DNA of 64,000 nucleotides from Phytophthora sp. 'mugwort' (lineage: Eukaryota > Oomycota > Peronosporomycetes > Peronosporales > Peronosporaceae): assembly GCA_033558025.1 (NCBI GenBank), contig JAUCEF010000009.1, positions 2,976,001 to 3,040,000 of the forward strand, read 5' to 3'. Within the stretch, counting starts at the first letter, position 1, and each line of letters opens with the position of its first letter. Positions 54,222-64,000 of this stretch are shown here, one piece after another. The notes beneath the pieces were generated by a model. That model did no database searches. It was not told where the DNA came from and saw only the letters and a list, made by a program, of their open reading frames with translations. Made by a program: the position numbers and the translations under genes.

Positions 54222-57200
54222 ATGAGCCCAAGCCCCGTCTTCCCTGACCAAGACCCCGACTACGCCTTCGCCATGGACGCCACTTCGACTACCGCCCGCA
54301 TTAACAAGTTCGACGGAACTAACTTCCACACGTGGAAGTTCAAGATGCAGATGGTGCTCGAGGAGCGCGAACTGTGGGAAGTGACAAATGGGGAAGTGAA
54401 GCTGGAGCACTGCCAGACTGCGGCGGATCAAGCGCTCTTTCGGAAGAAGTCGCGCAAGGCGCTGGCGATGATCTGTCTCGCGATGGAGGATTCGCAGCTG
54501 CCGCTGGTTCGCTCGGCGAGTGGCGCGCATGATGCATGGTCAAGACTGGAAGGACACTTCGAGAAGAAGAGTTTGGCCAACAAGCTCTTTCTTCGTCGGC
54601 GTTTCTTCACGACGATGATGGACGAAGGTGATGATGTGCTGGAGCACATCAACAAGATCAAGACGCTGGCGGAGCAGCTCGACGCAGTGGGCGCTCCGGT
54701 CAGCGAGGACGACTTGGTGATCACGCTTTTGGGAAGTCTGAGCGAGTCGTACCAGTTCTTGATCACGGCGTTGGAGTCGAGAGCCGACTCACTGTCGTGG
54801 GAACTCGTGACGTCTCGGCTGCTGCATGAGGACATGAAGCGCAAGGAACAAGGTGGCGGTACGGACGGCACCGCGCACGGTCAAGGTCAAGCGTTCATGA
54901 CAAGCGACAACAAGCGCAAGGGTCGGCAGGCGCAGAAGACTAGTGCCTGTCACTACTGTGGCGAGCACGGACATTGGATCGCCAAGTGTCCGGTGCGAAT
55001 CCGCGAGAACGCGGAGCGGCAGAGGCCGCAACGAGCGAATGTCGCGCAGAGTGAAGATGACTCTGGCGACTTCCTCTTCTCGGTTGGTGGTAACACGGGT
55101 GCCTCCAAGTCGAATGGAGTGTGGCTGGTCGACTCGGGTGCGACGCAGCACATGACGTACTCGAAGGAGTACATGAAGAACTACAAGAAGATCTCTCCGG
55201 TGGACGTGCATCTCGCGGACGACGGTGTGGTTCAGGCTGTGGGGACCGGCGACATTGTGATGTCGATGAAGACCCCGCGCGGCATGAAGAAGGGTGTACT
55301 CACGAACGTGTGGCACATTCCGAAGCTGTCGCGTAACCTGTTTTCGGTTGGTCGGTTCACTAAGGACGTCGGGCCAGTTATCTTCGAGAGCGACGGGTGC
55401 TTCGCTGAAACGAAGAGTCTCAAGTGGAAGCTCGGCGCTCGTGAGGGCAAAGGACTGTTCAAGCTGTGCATGACTCCGATGATGCCTGACGAGGCCAATG
55501 CGGCAAGTTCGAAGGATCGCCAAGGGGACACCACGTCGTACCTCTGGCACCTTCGACTTGGTCACATCGGCCATGGCGGTCTAGACGCCATCGTCAAGAA
55601 GGGCTACGGTGTTGGTATCGATATGGCGTCGGTGAAGCAGTGGGAGTTATGCGACGGATGCTCACTCGGCAAGCAAACGCGAGTAAGCTACATGAAGACG
55701 TCGCCAAACCGTGCCAAGCAAGTGCTAGAAGTCGTACACAGTGATGTATGCGGTCCCATGCAGACGCCGACCTTTGGAGGCAAGCGCTATTTTGTCACGT
55801 TTATCGATGACAAGTCGCACTTCTGTGTGGTGTACTTGCTGCGCAACAAGTCCGAGGTGGCCGACATGTTCGCGCAATTCGTCGCGTTAGCTGAGACCCA
55901 GACTGGCAAGCGCGTGAAAATGCTGCGGAGCGACAACGGCGGCGAGTACACTTCGGGTGAGATGGCCAAGTTCTGTGCGGACCGTGGTATCATGCAGAAG
56001 TTCACGCCGCCATACACGCCTCAGCTGAACGGAGTCGCCGAGCGCATGAACCGGACGTTGGTGGAGTGTGCGCGTTGCATGCTGGAACATGCTGGATTGC
56101 CCAAGACGTATTGGGGTGAAGCTGTCGTGACAGCTACGTTCCTCCGTAATCGGTGTCCGACGCGTGCCATCAACCACGACAAGTCGCCGCACCAGGTTTG
56201 GACAGGCAAGAAACCGCTGCTAGCGAACCTCAAGGTGTTCGGTTGCCACGCGTACGTGCACGTGCCGAAGGAGAAGCGCACCAAGTTTGACGCTCGGTCG
56301 GTGCGCTGTCGGTTCCTGGGATACTCGGAGCATGAGAAAGCGTACCGTTTCGAAGAGACCAAGAGCGGTCGCGTGCTGGTGAGCCGCGACGCGCAGTTTA
56401 TGGAAGACGTCTTCGACAGTGGGAGACGTGACTACCATCAGAGGGAGGTGGTGGTCATTCAAGATGAAGAGACGACGGATCAAGATTCGTTGCAGTCGGA
56501 TGAAGACGACAAAGAAGAAGAAGACGAAGAAGCAGCGCGGGACGAAGGTTTTGAACCAGGCAGCAAGCGACACCCGCGGACGCAGTCGCTGGAAGAAGCT
56601 GTGGAAGTTCCAAGTGCCAAGCGGCAGAGTCGACACCTGACTCTGGACGAGATGTCGGCTGCGGCTCAAGAAAGTCAAGACTTCGAAGCTGCATACGTCG
56701 TGAATTCAGTGGGAGAAATGCCGACCACGTTCAAGTCGGCGATGGAATCCAGCGACGCAGTCAAGTGGAAGGAGGCGTGTGACTCGGAGGTCGAGTCGCT
56801 CCGCAAGAACGAGACGTGGATCCTCGTGCCGCTGCCAAAAGGACGCAAGGCAATCGGCAACCGATGGGTGTTCCGTGTGAAGGAGAACCAGGCTGGAGAG
56901 ATCGAACGGTTCAAGGCGCGACTGGTGGCCAAGGGATTTTCGCAGAAGTACGGCATCGACTACGACGAGACTTTCGCGCCAGTGGCCAAGTTCACGTCGA
57001 TCAGGATCCTGCTCAGTCTGGCGGCCAAGTACAATCTCATGGTGCACCAGATGGATGTCAAGACAGCTTTCCTGAACGGTTTGTTAGACGAAGACATCTA
57101 CATGGCACAGCCGGACGGCTACATCGATGAAAAGCACCCGGACTATGTCTGTCAGCTCAAGCGGTCTCTTTACGGCTTGAAGCAGTCGCCGCGGATGTGG

Positions 57201-58346
57201 AACAAGACCATCGACGACCTCATGCTCAAGCTAGGGTTCAAGAAGTGCGAGTCTGACCACTGCATCTACTTCAAGCGTGACGACCAAGACATGATCTTCG
57301 TGGCGCTATATGTCGACGACCTGATCCTCGCAAGTAACAACGACAAGCTGCTCAAGTCGACGAAGAAGGCGCTCAGTGACCGTTTCGAGATGACGGACCT
57401 TGGCGACCTCAGCTACTTTCTCGGTATGGAAATCAAGCAAGATCGAGAAGTCGGCGTTGTAACGATTCGGCAGACCAAATTCGCGCAAAGTATCCTGAAC
57501 AAGTTTGGCATGGAAGATTGCAAGCCCGTGAAAACACACAAGATCCGGGACTCAAGCTAACCAAGAACATGTGCGAAGGAGACTGCAAGCACGAAGACAC
57601 CATGAAGAACGTGCCGTACCGGAATGCTGTAGGCTGCCTCATGTACTTAATGGTGGGCACACGTCCGGACCTGGCGACAGCAGTGGGCTCACTAAGTCAA
57701 TTCGCGTCGGAGCCATGTCCCACACACTGGCAGGCACTCAAGCGAGTACTTCGGTATATTCGAGGCACGACGACGCACGGCATCGAGTCCACCGCGAAGG
57801 ACAAAGAAGGTATTCGCGGCTACTCAGATGCGGACTGGGCGGGCGATATCGAGTCACGTCGCAGTACAAGTGGCTACGCATTCATGATGAACGGGGGATG
57901 GCGTGAGCTGGCGCAGCAAGAAGCAGAGGACAGTAGCGCTATCGTCGACAGAGGCCGAGTATATGGCGCTCTCGGAAGCTACGCAAGAGGCGTTGTGGCT
58001 CAAGGCGTTCCTGCATGAAATCGGTGAGATCAAGAACGACGACGCAGTGCTGATCTACGAGGACAACCAAGGCTCCATCGCGTTGGCCAAGAACCCGGAG
58101 TTCCACAAGCGCACCAAGCACATTGACATTCGCTACCACTTCGTGCGCGAAAAGGTGGAAGACGGTCAAGTGGTGCTGCAGTACGTCTCGACAACCGACA
58201 TGCTGGCCGACATCATGACGAAGGCGATCACTGCTGTGCAGTTTGAAGTTCTTCGGAAAAAGCTCGGGATCCAAAGTACAACAGCTGTCGAGCCGAGTGG
58301 GAGTGTTGTCAAGGAGACGTCTCGACCAGCTGCTGTATACCGGTAG
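54222..58346 (+). pseudogene. V Gag-Pol, chimeric, two frameshifts
   Basis: Begins as an intact B1 polyprotein (gag, zinc knuckle, DSG protease, HHCC/DD35E integrase, reverse transcriptase to YVDD). After residue 1060 it switches to B3 (DLSYFLGMEIKQDREVG). A base is missing near 57535 in the PVKTPQDPG codons, ending the first frame at 57560. An extra base near 57895 in the GGCVSW codons returns the frame, so RNase H is read in pieces (57518-58018 and 57903-58346). Only the B3 portion carries the breaks, as expected if an older sequence was joined to a young one. The polymerase would lack RNase H. Confidence 0.88.
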
Positions 58347-58657
58347 GATACCGGTATGACCTTCACTCGGTGGCACCGCAATCATCGTGTGATTACGAGA
58401 CGAAGATTACGTCACGGTGTTTATGGGACGGTGTTTACGCCATGGACGATTACGCCACGGGTGGGTACAAGATTGTGGGTACATGATGGGCTCTACGTGG
58501 CACTCCCTGATTGGCTGAAGTAACTCAGTATCCAGTAGAGAATCCAGTAGAGTGTACCCAGTAGGTAGAACTGTAGGCTTAGAGGTAGCAAGGAGTTTGC
58601 GAACTAAGGACCTAAATCAATCACTTTGCATTTTGCCATCAAGTGACCAAGCCTTTT
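58304..58657 (+). repeat. V 3' LTR
   Basis: 354 bp B-type LTR with several differences from the other B1 LTRs, such as CATGGACGATTACGCCACGGG. It ends CCTTTT before TAAGC. Confidence 0.88.
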
Positions 58658-58791
58658 TAAGCTCCGATAAATCAATCACTTTTCGAATCTTCCTTTTTCA
58701 GCTCAAGTGGTCTTCACTCCGGTCCGCACCAAGTGCAGAACCTCCTTCGCTCCGTCCAAGCTTCACTTATCAAGATCCATACCTTTTATCA
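58658..58791 (+). repeat. Partial, diverged family A LTR (outermost host of X and V)
   Basis: 134 bases match the R-U5 end of family A LTRs in plus orientation (TAAGCTCCGATAAATCAATCAC to CCTTTTATCA) with many changes. It mixes A2-like and A1-like features. The X-V pair abuts it at TAAGC, so it is probably the target LTR of that insertion; the other half would lie left of the window. Confidence 0.65.
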
Positions 58792-58936
58792 ACTAGGTAG
58801 TGTAAGCTCCGATAAATCAATCACTTTCGAATCTTCCTTCTTCAGCTCAAGTGGTCTTCACTCCGGTCCCCGCACCCAAGTGCAGAACTCCCTCCGCTCA
58901 ACCCAAGCCTCGCTTCAAGACCTCAATACCTTTATC
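58792..58936 (+). repeat. Truncated 5' LTR of plus-strand A2 element
   Basis: About 145 bases equal to the 3' part of the A2 LTR (ACTAGGTAGTGTAAGCTCC to CCTTTATC). U3 is missing, replaced by the preceding diverged LTR fragment. The TCAATCACTTT initiator block is retained. Confidence 0.8.
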
Positions 58937-61900
58937 ATGGAGATGTCGGAAGGCGGCAATGTGTTGCATCATTGCAATGATGTCCTGAACATCAGCGCCA
59001 AGCTCAGTAGCATCGGCGCCAAGATGGAGGACGAGGACGTGGCGATCTGCTTGCTGCGCAGTCTCCCCAAGAGCTACAAGAACGTCGTACTGAACTTGGA
59101 GATGAGTAGCGCGGAGCTGAAGACGCAAGACGTCGTGAAGGTGCTCACGAACGAGCATATCAAGCGGCAGGGCGAGAAGACTCCGTCGGTGAAAACTGAA
59201 GACGCGGCCAAGGCGTTCAGTGCCGAGCGAGAATCTCGTCAGTGCACGTACTGCGGGAAATTGGGGCACATCATTGACAAGTGCTGGACCAAGCAGAAGG
59301 ACGAGAACCGAGGGCCAAGACGCGGCGGCAACGGCCGTGGACGCGGGGCCAACAACATCCAGTGGCGCAACGACGACTACGACTACGACCGTGTCGCGTT
59401 TGCGGTTTCGTTGGAATGCGGAAAATCGACGGGCATGAATATGCCCGGGATGGGGGCGGTCGACAGCGGCGCAACGCACCACATTTGCAATGACAAGACC
59501 AAGTTCGCCACGCTGAATGAGCAAGACGAAGGCGAACTATCGGTAGCGGACGGAAACAAGGCCGAGATTAAGGGTGTGGGAACTATCATCGAACGAGTGG
59601 TTCTGCCCAACGGCGACGAGCGCGACATCGAAATCAAGGACGCGCTGTACGTGCCGAAGATGAACAAGAATCTGCTTTCGGTGCCGCAGATTAACAAGAG
59701 TGGCAAGTTTCAAGTGGTGTTCGACGGTGCGAGCATGCATGTCGCGCGGAAGGGCTCGAAGCAAGTGGTGGCAACGGCTGACCTCGTCGACGGTCTCTAC
59801 TGGCTACGCATACCACAACATTCGGTGAATGCGGCGACGTCAACGCGCAATGTGGATCTACACGCGCGGATGGGCCACGCTCCGATCGACGTGCTGCGCA
59901 AAATGGTCAGCAGTGGCATGATCAAGGACGCGAAAACACCATCACAGTCGAGTGGCATATGTCGCGGATGTCAGCAAGGGAAGATGGTCCAAAAACCGTT
60001 CCCAAGCAACCGCGACAAGCGTCACTACGACGTATTTGAGCTACTCCACTTCGACATCTGCGGCCCCATGGAACAAGAGTCACTGGGTGGCAGCAAATAT
60101 TTGCTGCTCATAGTGGACGAAGCCAGCGGATGCATGAAGGGTTTCTGCTTAAGTGCCAAGTCGGAGAGCGAAGAATGCTTCAAGACCTACATCATGAAGG
60201 TGCAGACGCAGTTCGGCAAACGTGTCAAGTTCGTGCGCCACGACGGAGCCCGTGAGTTTGCTACTAATTCGCTCAAGGCCTTCTACGAAGATCAAGGCAT
60301 CGAGCAGCAGACCACGGTTCCGTACGCGCACCAAACCAACGGCACGGCAGAGAGAGCTATCCGGACCATCGTTACGATTGGTCGCAGCATGCTGCATCAT
60401 GCAAAGCTGGACAAGTGTTTTTGGGGCGAAGCAGCGATGGCTGCAATTCATGTCAAGAACCGCTTGCCGTCGCCCAAGGTCGAAAACAAGACTCCGTTCG
60501 AGATTGTATACAAGTTCAAGCCAAGTGTGAAGCACATGCGTGTGTTTGGATGTCGGACGTACGTCCTGACCCCGAAGGAGAAGCGACTCAAGTGGGACCC
60601 CAAGGCTCGCGCTGGTGTGTTCATGGGCTACGAAGAAGTGTCGAAGGCGTACCGAGTTTATGACATCGAGGCGGGGCAGGTGCTGATAAGTCGCGATGTC
60701 ACCTTCGACGAATCAAGTTTTGGTATCTCGACGACGATCTCAGGTAATGACGACGAAGATGTGAACCTGGACTTCGACTCGCTCGAGATTGGTGACGATG
60801 ACTCGGCAGGTCCGACCGAATTCAAGCAGGCGGGGAAGCGCAAGACTCGACCAAGTGATGCGGATACCATGTCAGTGAACTCGCGTCCTGTTCGCCGTGC
60901 GACTGGTTTGGAAGAAGCAAGCGCTCCTGTCACCTCGTTAGAGCGCCAAGCCAAACGCCGAGCGAGTGTTCGAATGGAACCTGGACTACCTGACGAAGAA
61001 GAGAAGGATGCTCAAGACAACGAAGAAGACGATTCCACTCCTCCCGTATTTTGGCGGGCAAGTGCCAACTCAGTGGAAGCCGGTGAGTTGTCTGAGCCGA
61101 CGACATTCCAAGACGCGGTGAACGGACCTGATCAAGTGCATTGGCGCAAGGCTGTTCGTGCGGAACTCAAGTCGATGCGACTTCGTGGTGTGTTTCGTGC
61201 TGCCAAGTTGCCCAGCGGACAACGCGCCATCGGTACCAAGTGGGTGTTCAAGATCAAGCGCAAAGCCGACGGATCGATCGAGAAGTACAAGGCGCGCCTG
61301 GTGGCCAAGGGTTTCAAGCAGAAGTACGGCATCAACTACACGGAGACGTTCTCGTCCGTGGTCAAGTACGTGACGCTGCGCATGGTCATCGCGATTGCCA
61401 AGTATTTTGACTGGCCCCTCGACCAACTCGACGTGGTAACGGCATTTCTGTACGGCATCATGAAGGAAGTCGTGTACTGCGTGGTGCCAGAAGGGGTCGA
61501 GCTGGACGATGACTTCGACTGCCTGGAACTGGTCAAGGCGATCTACGGTCTCAAGCAAGCTTCGCGCGTGTGGAACGAGACCTTCGACGAATTCGTGTGC
61601 TCCATCGGTTTTCAAGTTTCGGCCTACGATCCGTGCCTCTACATCAAGATTGTGGATGGTCACTGCGTTCTGATGCTGGTGTACGTGGACGACGTATTAG
61701 TAACCGGAAGTTCGGCCGAACTGATCGCACGCACCAAGAGTGACCTGAAGACACGTTTTGAGATGACCGACAGCGGGAAGTGTGCCTTTGTCTTGGGTAT
61801 CGAGCTGGTCGACAACGCTGACGGCAGTGTAACAATGTGCCAACGGCGTTACGTGGACGACATTCTCAAGCGTTTCGGCATGGATGACTGCAAGGCTGTG

Positions 61901-62098
61901 GTAAGCCCCGCGGATTTGAGCTCTCGACTGGTTCCAAGCAACGCGCCGACCAAGATCAACGTTCCCTTTCGTGAAGCTGTGGGTGCACTCATGCACTTGA
62001 TGACTGCGACGCGACCAGATATCGCTTTCGCCGTGGGATATGTGTCGCGCTTCATGGAAAACCCTCAAGTCGAGCACTGGGTTGCAGTGAAGCGAATC
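58792..62098 (+). mobile_element. A2 copia element, deleted at both ends (plus strand)
   Basis: Truncated 5' LTR, no primer site, gag start deleted, pol intact into RNase H, then cut by an A3 element at 62099. The LTR joins gag at a CA that occurs at both breakpoints (LTR CTTTATCA, gag TTCAGCATGGAG), so about 360 bases including primer site and gag start were lost with 2-base microhomology. It is the first plus-strand family A element in the window. Confidence 0.82.
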
Positions 62099-62104
62099 TA
62101 TTGA
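58937..62104 (+). pseudogene. A2 Gag-Pol, gag start deleted and RNase H cut off
   Basis: A 1055-codon open frame from an ATG formed at the deletion junction ([15 protein letters not shown], equal to family A residue 121 onward). It has zinc knuckle [14 protein letters not shown], protease DSGATHH (with G for the usual W three residues before), integrase HHCC, FDICGP, HDGAREF and TNGTAERA, and reverse transcriptase with LDVVTAF and YVDD. It stops at KRIY because the A3 LTR supplies TATTGA. No frameshift is seen over more than 3 kb even though the protein is clearly diverged from A1. Confidence 0.87.
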
Positions 62105-62448
62105 CGGTTACCGGTTTGGTATCAGTTATTAGCCGTGAACCGGTTAACCCGAACCGGTCCAATCCGAACCCACGTTGATTATGGTGATTACGGTAAGTTG
62201 TTTACGCCACCGATGATTAGACGAGTAGGATGATTGGACGAACACCGGTGAGTGATGGTTGATTAGATGCACTAGGTGATAGGACGCAGGGTCGCGTGTC
62301 TATAACAGTAGGGTGTAAGCTCCAACAATTCAATCACTTTCGAATCTTCATTCTACCCCTCAAGTGCCTTCGCTCCGGTCCCGCCGTCTGCGACGTCCCT
62401 CCCTCCGCTTCGTACAAGCTTCGTGTCCAAGATCCATACCTTTCATCA
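62099..62448 (+). repeat. 5' LTR of plus-strand A3 element
   Basis: 350 bp, TATTGACGG to CTTTCATCA, matching the reverse complement of 17606-17955. It contains the TATAAC box, the TCAATCACTTT block and the shared U3 module. Confidence 0.92.
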
Positions 62449-62463
62449 GGTTATGAGCCCAAG
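62449..62463 (+). promoter_or_regulatory. Primer binding site of plus-strand A3
   Basis: GGTTATGAGCCCAAG immediately after the LTR; the gag ATG is 62453-62455. Confidence 0.8.
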
Positions 62464-64000
62464 CACCATGTCCTCTGCCCAAGACGCCTCGACCAAGGTC
62501 TCCATTGACAAGTTCAACGGGGACAACTACGCGACGTGGAACCGCTACATGCGTGGCGTGTTCCTGACCAAGTCGACGTGGCATGTCGTGAACCGTGAGA
62601 CGACGCCAAGCTACACGGACTCGCGGGCCAAGGACGACTACGTCAAGTTGAGCAACATCGCTTTCGGACTGATGCTGCTCCACATGGACGCGGACTACCA
62701 CCATGTGGTCGACGACTGCGAGGAAGCGTGGGTTGCCTGGTCGCGCCTGAAGACGCTGTACGGTGGTTCGCAGAAGGCTGGACGCATCTACCTGAAGCGC
62801 CAACTCTTCAGCATGGAGATGTCGGAAGGCGGCAATGTGTTGCATCATTGCAACGAGGTCCTCAACATCAGCGCCAAGCTCAGCAGCATCGGTGCCAAGA
62901 TGGAGGACGAGGACGTGGCGATCTGCTTGTTGCGCAGCCTCCCCAAGAGCTACGAGAACGTCGTGCTGAACTTGGAGATGAGCAGCGCTGAACTGCGGTC
63001 GCAAGACGTCGTGAAGGTGCTCACGAATGAGCACATCAAGAGACAAGGCGAGAAGACGGCGACGGTGAAGACGGAGAACGCGGCCAAGGCGTTCAACACC
63101 GACCGAGAGTCTCGCCAGTGTACGTACTGCGGAAAAGTGGGGCACACGATTGACAAGTGCTGGACCAAGCAGAAGGACGAGAACCGAGGACCGAGACGCG
63201 GCGGCAACGGCCGTGGACGCGGGGCCAACAACATCCAGTGGAGAAACGACAGCAACGGCTACGACTACGACTACGATCGAGTAGCGTTCGCGGTTTCACT
63301 GGAATGTGGGGTTTCGACGGGCAAGAATGTGTCCGGGATGTGGGCGGTCGACAGCGGCGCAACGCACCACATCTGCAACGACAAGACCAAGTTCGTCCAT
63401 TTGATTGAGCGGAACGAAGGCGAACTTTTGGTGGCCGACGGCAACAAGGCGGCCATCAAGGGTGTGGTGACCATCGTGGAACAAGTGGTTCTGCCCAATG
63501 GCGACGAGCGCGAGATCGAGATCAAGAACGCGCTGTACGTGCCAAGCATGAGCAAGAATCTGCTTTCGGTACCGCAGATCAACAAAAGTGACAAGTTTCA
63601 AGTGGTGTTCGACGGCACCAAGATGCAGATTGCGCACAAAGGCTCCAAGCAAGTGGTGGCGACGGCAAACCTCATGGATGGACTCTACTGGCTTCAGACG
63701 CCTCAGCGATCGGCGAATGCGGCGACGAGTGGCAAGACTGTCGACCTGCACGCGCGCATGGGTCACGCTCCGGTTGAGGTGCTTCGCAAGATGGTCGACA
63801 ACCACATGATCAAGGACGCGAAGGCACCTTTCAAGTCGAGCGGACCAAGTCTGTGTCGTGGTTGCCAGCAAGGTAAAATGGTCCAAAAACCATTCCCAAG
63901 CAACCGTGACAAGCGTCGCTACGACACCTTTGAGCTGCTCCACTTCGACATCTGCGGACCCATGGAGGAAAACTCGCTTGGCGGCAGCAAGTACCTGCTA
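62453..64000 (+). CDS. Copia Gag-Pol polyprotein, A3 variant (5' 516 codons)
   Basis: An open frame of 516 codons with no stop before the window edge. Gag, zinc knuckle [14 protein letters not shown], protease [10 protein letters not shown], integrase HX4H and CX2C, and the first catalytic Asp in HFDICGP are present; the sequence ends at GSKYLL. It differs from the minus-strand A3 at a few residues after the protease (GELLVADG for [17 protein letters not shown] for AIMGVGTIV). Whether the rest is intact cannot be told here. Confidence 0.92.
   Translation, partial: MSPSTMSSAQDASTKVSIDKFNGDNYATWNRYMRGVFLTKSTWHVVNRETTPSYTDSRAKDDYVKLSNIAFGLMLLHMDADYHHVVDDCEEAWVAWSRLKTLYGGSQKAGRIYLKRQLFSMEMSEGGNVLHHCNEVLNISAKLSSIGAKMEDEDVAICLLRSLPKSYENVVLNLEMSSAELRSQDVVKVLTNEHIKRQGEKTATVKTENAAKAFNTDRESRQCTYCGKVGHTIDKCWTKQKDENRGPRRGGNGRGRGANNIQWRNDSNGYDYDYDRVAFAVSLECGVSTGKNVSGMWAVDSGATHHICNDKTKFVHLIERNEGELLVADGNKAAIKGVVTIVEQVVLPNGDEREIEIKNALYVPSMSKNLLSVPQINKSDKFQVVFDGTKMQIAHKGSKQVVATANLMDGLYWLQTPQRSANAATSGKTVDLHARMGHAPVEVLRKMVDNHMIKDAKAPFKSSGPSLCRGCQQGKMVQKPFPSNRDKRRYDTFELLHFDICGPMEENSLGGSKYLL

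Larger units (their letters stand above)
53864..58657 (+). mobile_element. Element V: B1/B3 chimeric copia element, dimer partner of X
   Basis: LTRs at 53864-54217 and 58304-58657, primer site at 54218. The sequence follows T almost exactly to about 57398 and then changes abruptly to a related but diverged B subfamily (called B3 here) up to the end of pol. The 3' LTR also differs from the shared LTR (CACTCGGTGGCACCGC). The right flank, TAAGCTCCG, lies within a family A2-like LTR. Confidence 0.85.
62099..64000 (+). mobile_element. A3 copia element, 5' part (plus strand, leaves window)
   Basis: A 350-bp A3-type LTR, primer site and an open Gag-Pol frame running to the window end. The left flank is GAATC (62094-62098); the second copy lies beyond 64000. 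It is nearly identical to the minus-strand A3 at 17606-27154, forming a long inverted repeat with it. Same orientation as its A2 host. Confidence 0.92.

Noticed and set aside
58733..58936. Protein start upstream of the A2 gag fragment within the LTR
   Set aside because: The frame is open through the LTR remnants but lacks an ATG in a sensible place and is not conserved with the LTR of intact copies; the ATG at 58937 is preferred.
1..64000. An envelope gene or retrovirus-like third ORF
   Set aside because: Between the pol stop and the 3' LTR there is at most a polypurine tract; B-family pol even ends inside the LTR. Domain order (integrase before RT) is copia, not retroviral.
1..64000. Host genes, tRNA or rRNA genes between elements
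   Set aside because: Every interval can be assigned to an A or B element part. The tRNA-Met similarity is only the 15-base primer site, and no cloverleaf was seen.

Overview
The window looks like repeat-rich chromosomal DNA of an oomycete (Phytophthora or a downy mildew are the best guesses). Two things support this. Every LTR of one family carries a good match to the oomycete initiator plus flanking core promoter (a TCACTTT block followed by CATTTTGCC). The single-ORF copia polyproteins, with initiator-tRNA-Met-type priming, also fit oomycete elements. No ordinary host gene, tRNA, rRNA or CRISPR array was seen. Essentially all 64 kb is Ty1/copia LTR retrotransposon DNA, inserted inside itself many times.

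There are two families. Family A has LTRs of 339-350 bp and a 1345-residue Gag-Pol. It is on the minus strand up to 58.6 kb and on the plus strand after that; its variants are A, A2 and A3. Family B has LTRs of 354 bp (B1) or 313 bp (B2) and a 1374-1376-residue Gag-Pol, and is always on the plus strand. Each polyprotein runs gag, CCHC zinc knuckle, DSG protease, HHCC/DD35E integrase, YVDD reverse transcriptase and RNase H in one frame. Both families use the primer binding site GGTTATGAGCCCAAG, which contains the gag start codon.

Target-site duplications (TSDs) give the nesting order. X (B1; 444-483 and 51533-54217) was hit by an A2 element (1-443) and by P (B2, TSD TCTGTG). P was hit by a B1 element (TSD TAAGG) that is now Y (484-36433, with a recombinant 5' LTR). 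Y holds A1 (975-5701, TSD GGGAA) and W (family A, 7662-34123, TSD GTTTC). W holds A3 (17606-27154, TSD GATTC) and R (B2, 28840-33557, TSD GCATC). An LTR of A3 holds S (B1, 22043-26837, TSD GTACG). P was also hit by T (B1, 44743-49536, TSD AGAGA). The chain X > P > Y > W > A3 > S is six elements deep, and X itself appears to sit in an older A2-like LTR (58658-58791).

Recombination between copies then reshaped the locus. An LTR plus 3'-pol unit of 2486 bp is present four times in tandem (7662-17605). A 6588-bp compound unit is present twice in tandem (29846-43021). X and V share one LTR as a head-to-tail dimer (to 58657). V switches to a diverged B subfamily near 57400. From 58658 to the end lie plus-strand family A remnants, and an A3 element (62099-64000) that runs off the window.

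A1, A3, R and T have unbroken reading frames, and LTR pairs that look identical by eye (for A3, the pair after allowing for S), so they are the youngest and most likely active copies. Y, S, X and V are broken by small indels, and W and P by insertions. Coordinates and motifs were read directly from the sequence. Family names follow from conserved motifs; the order of events is inference from TSDs and diagnostic bases.
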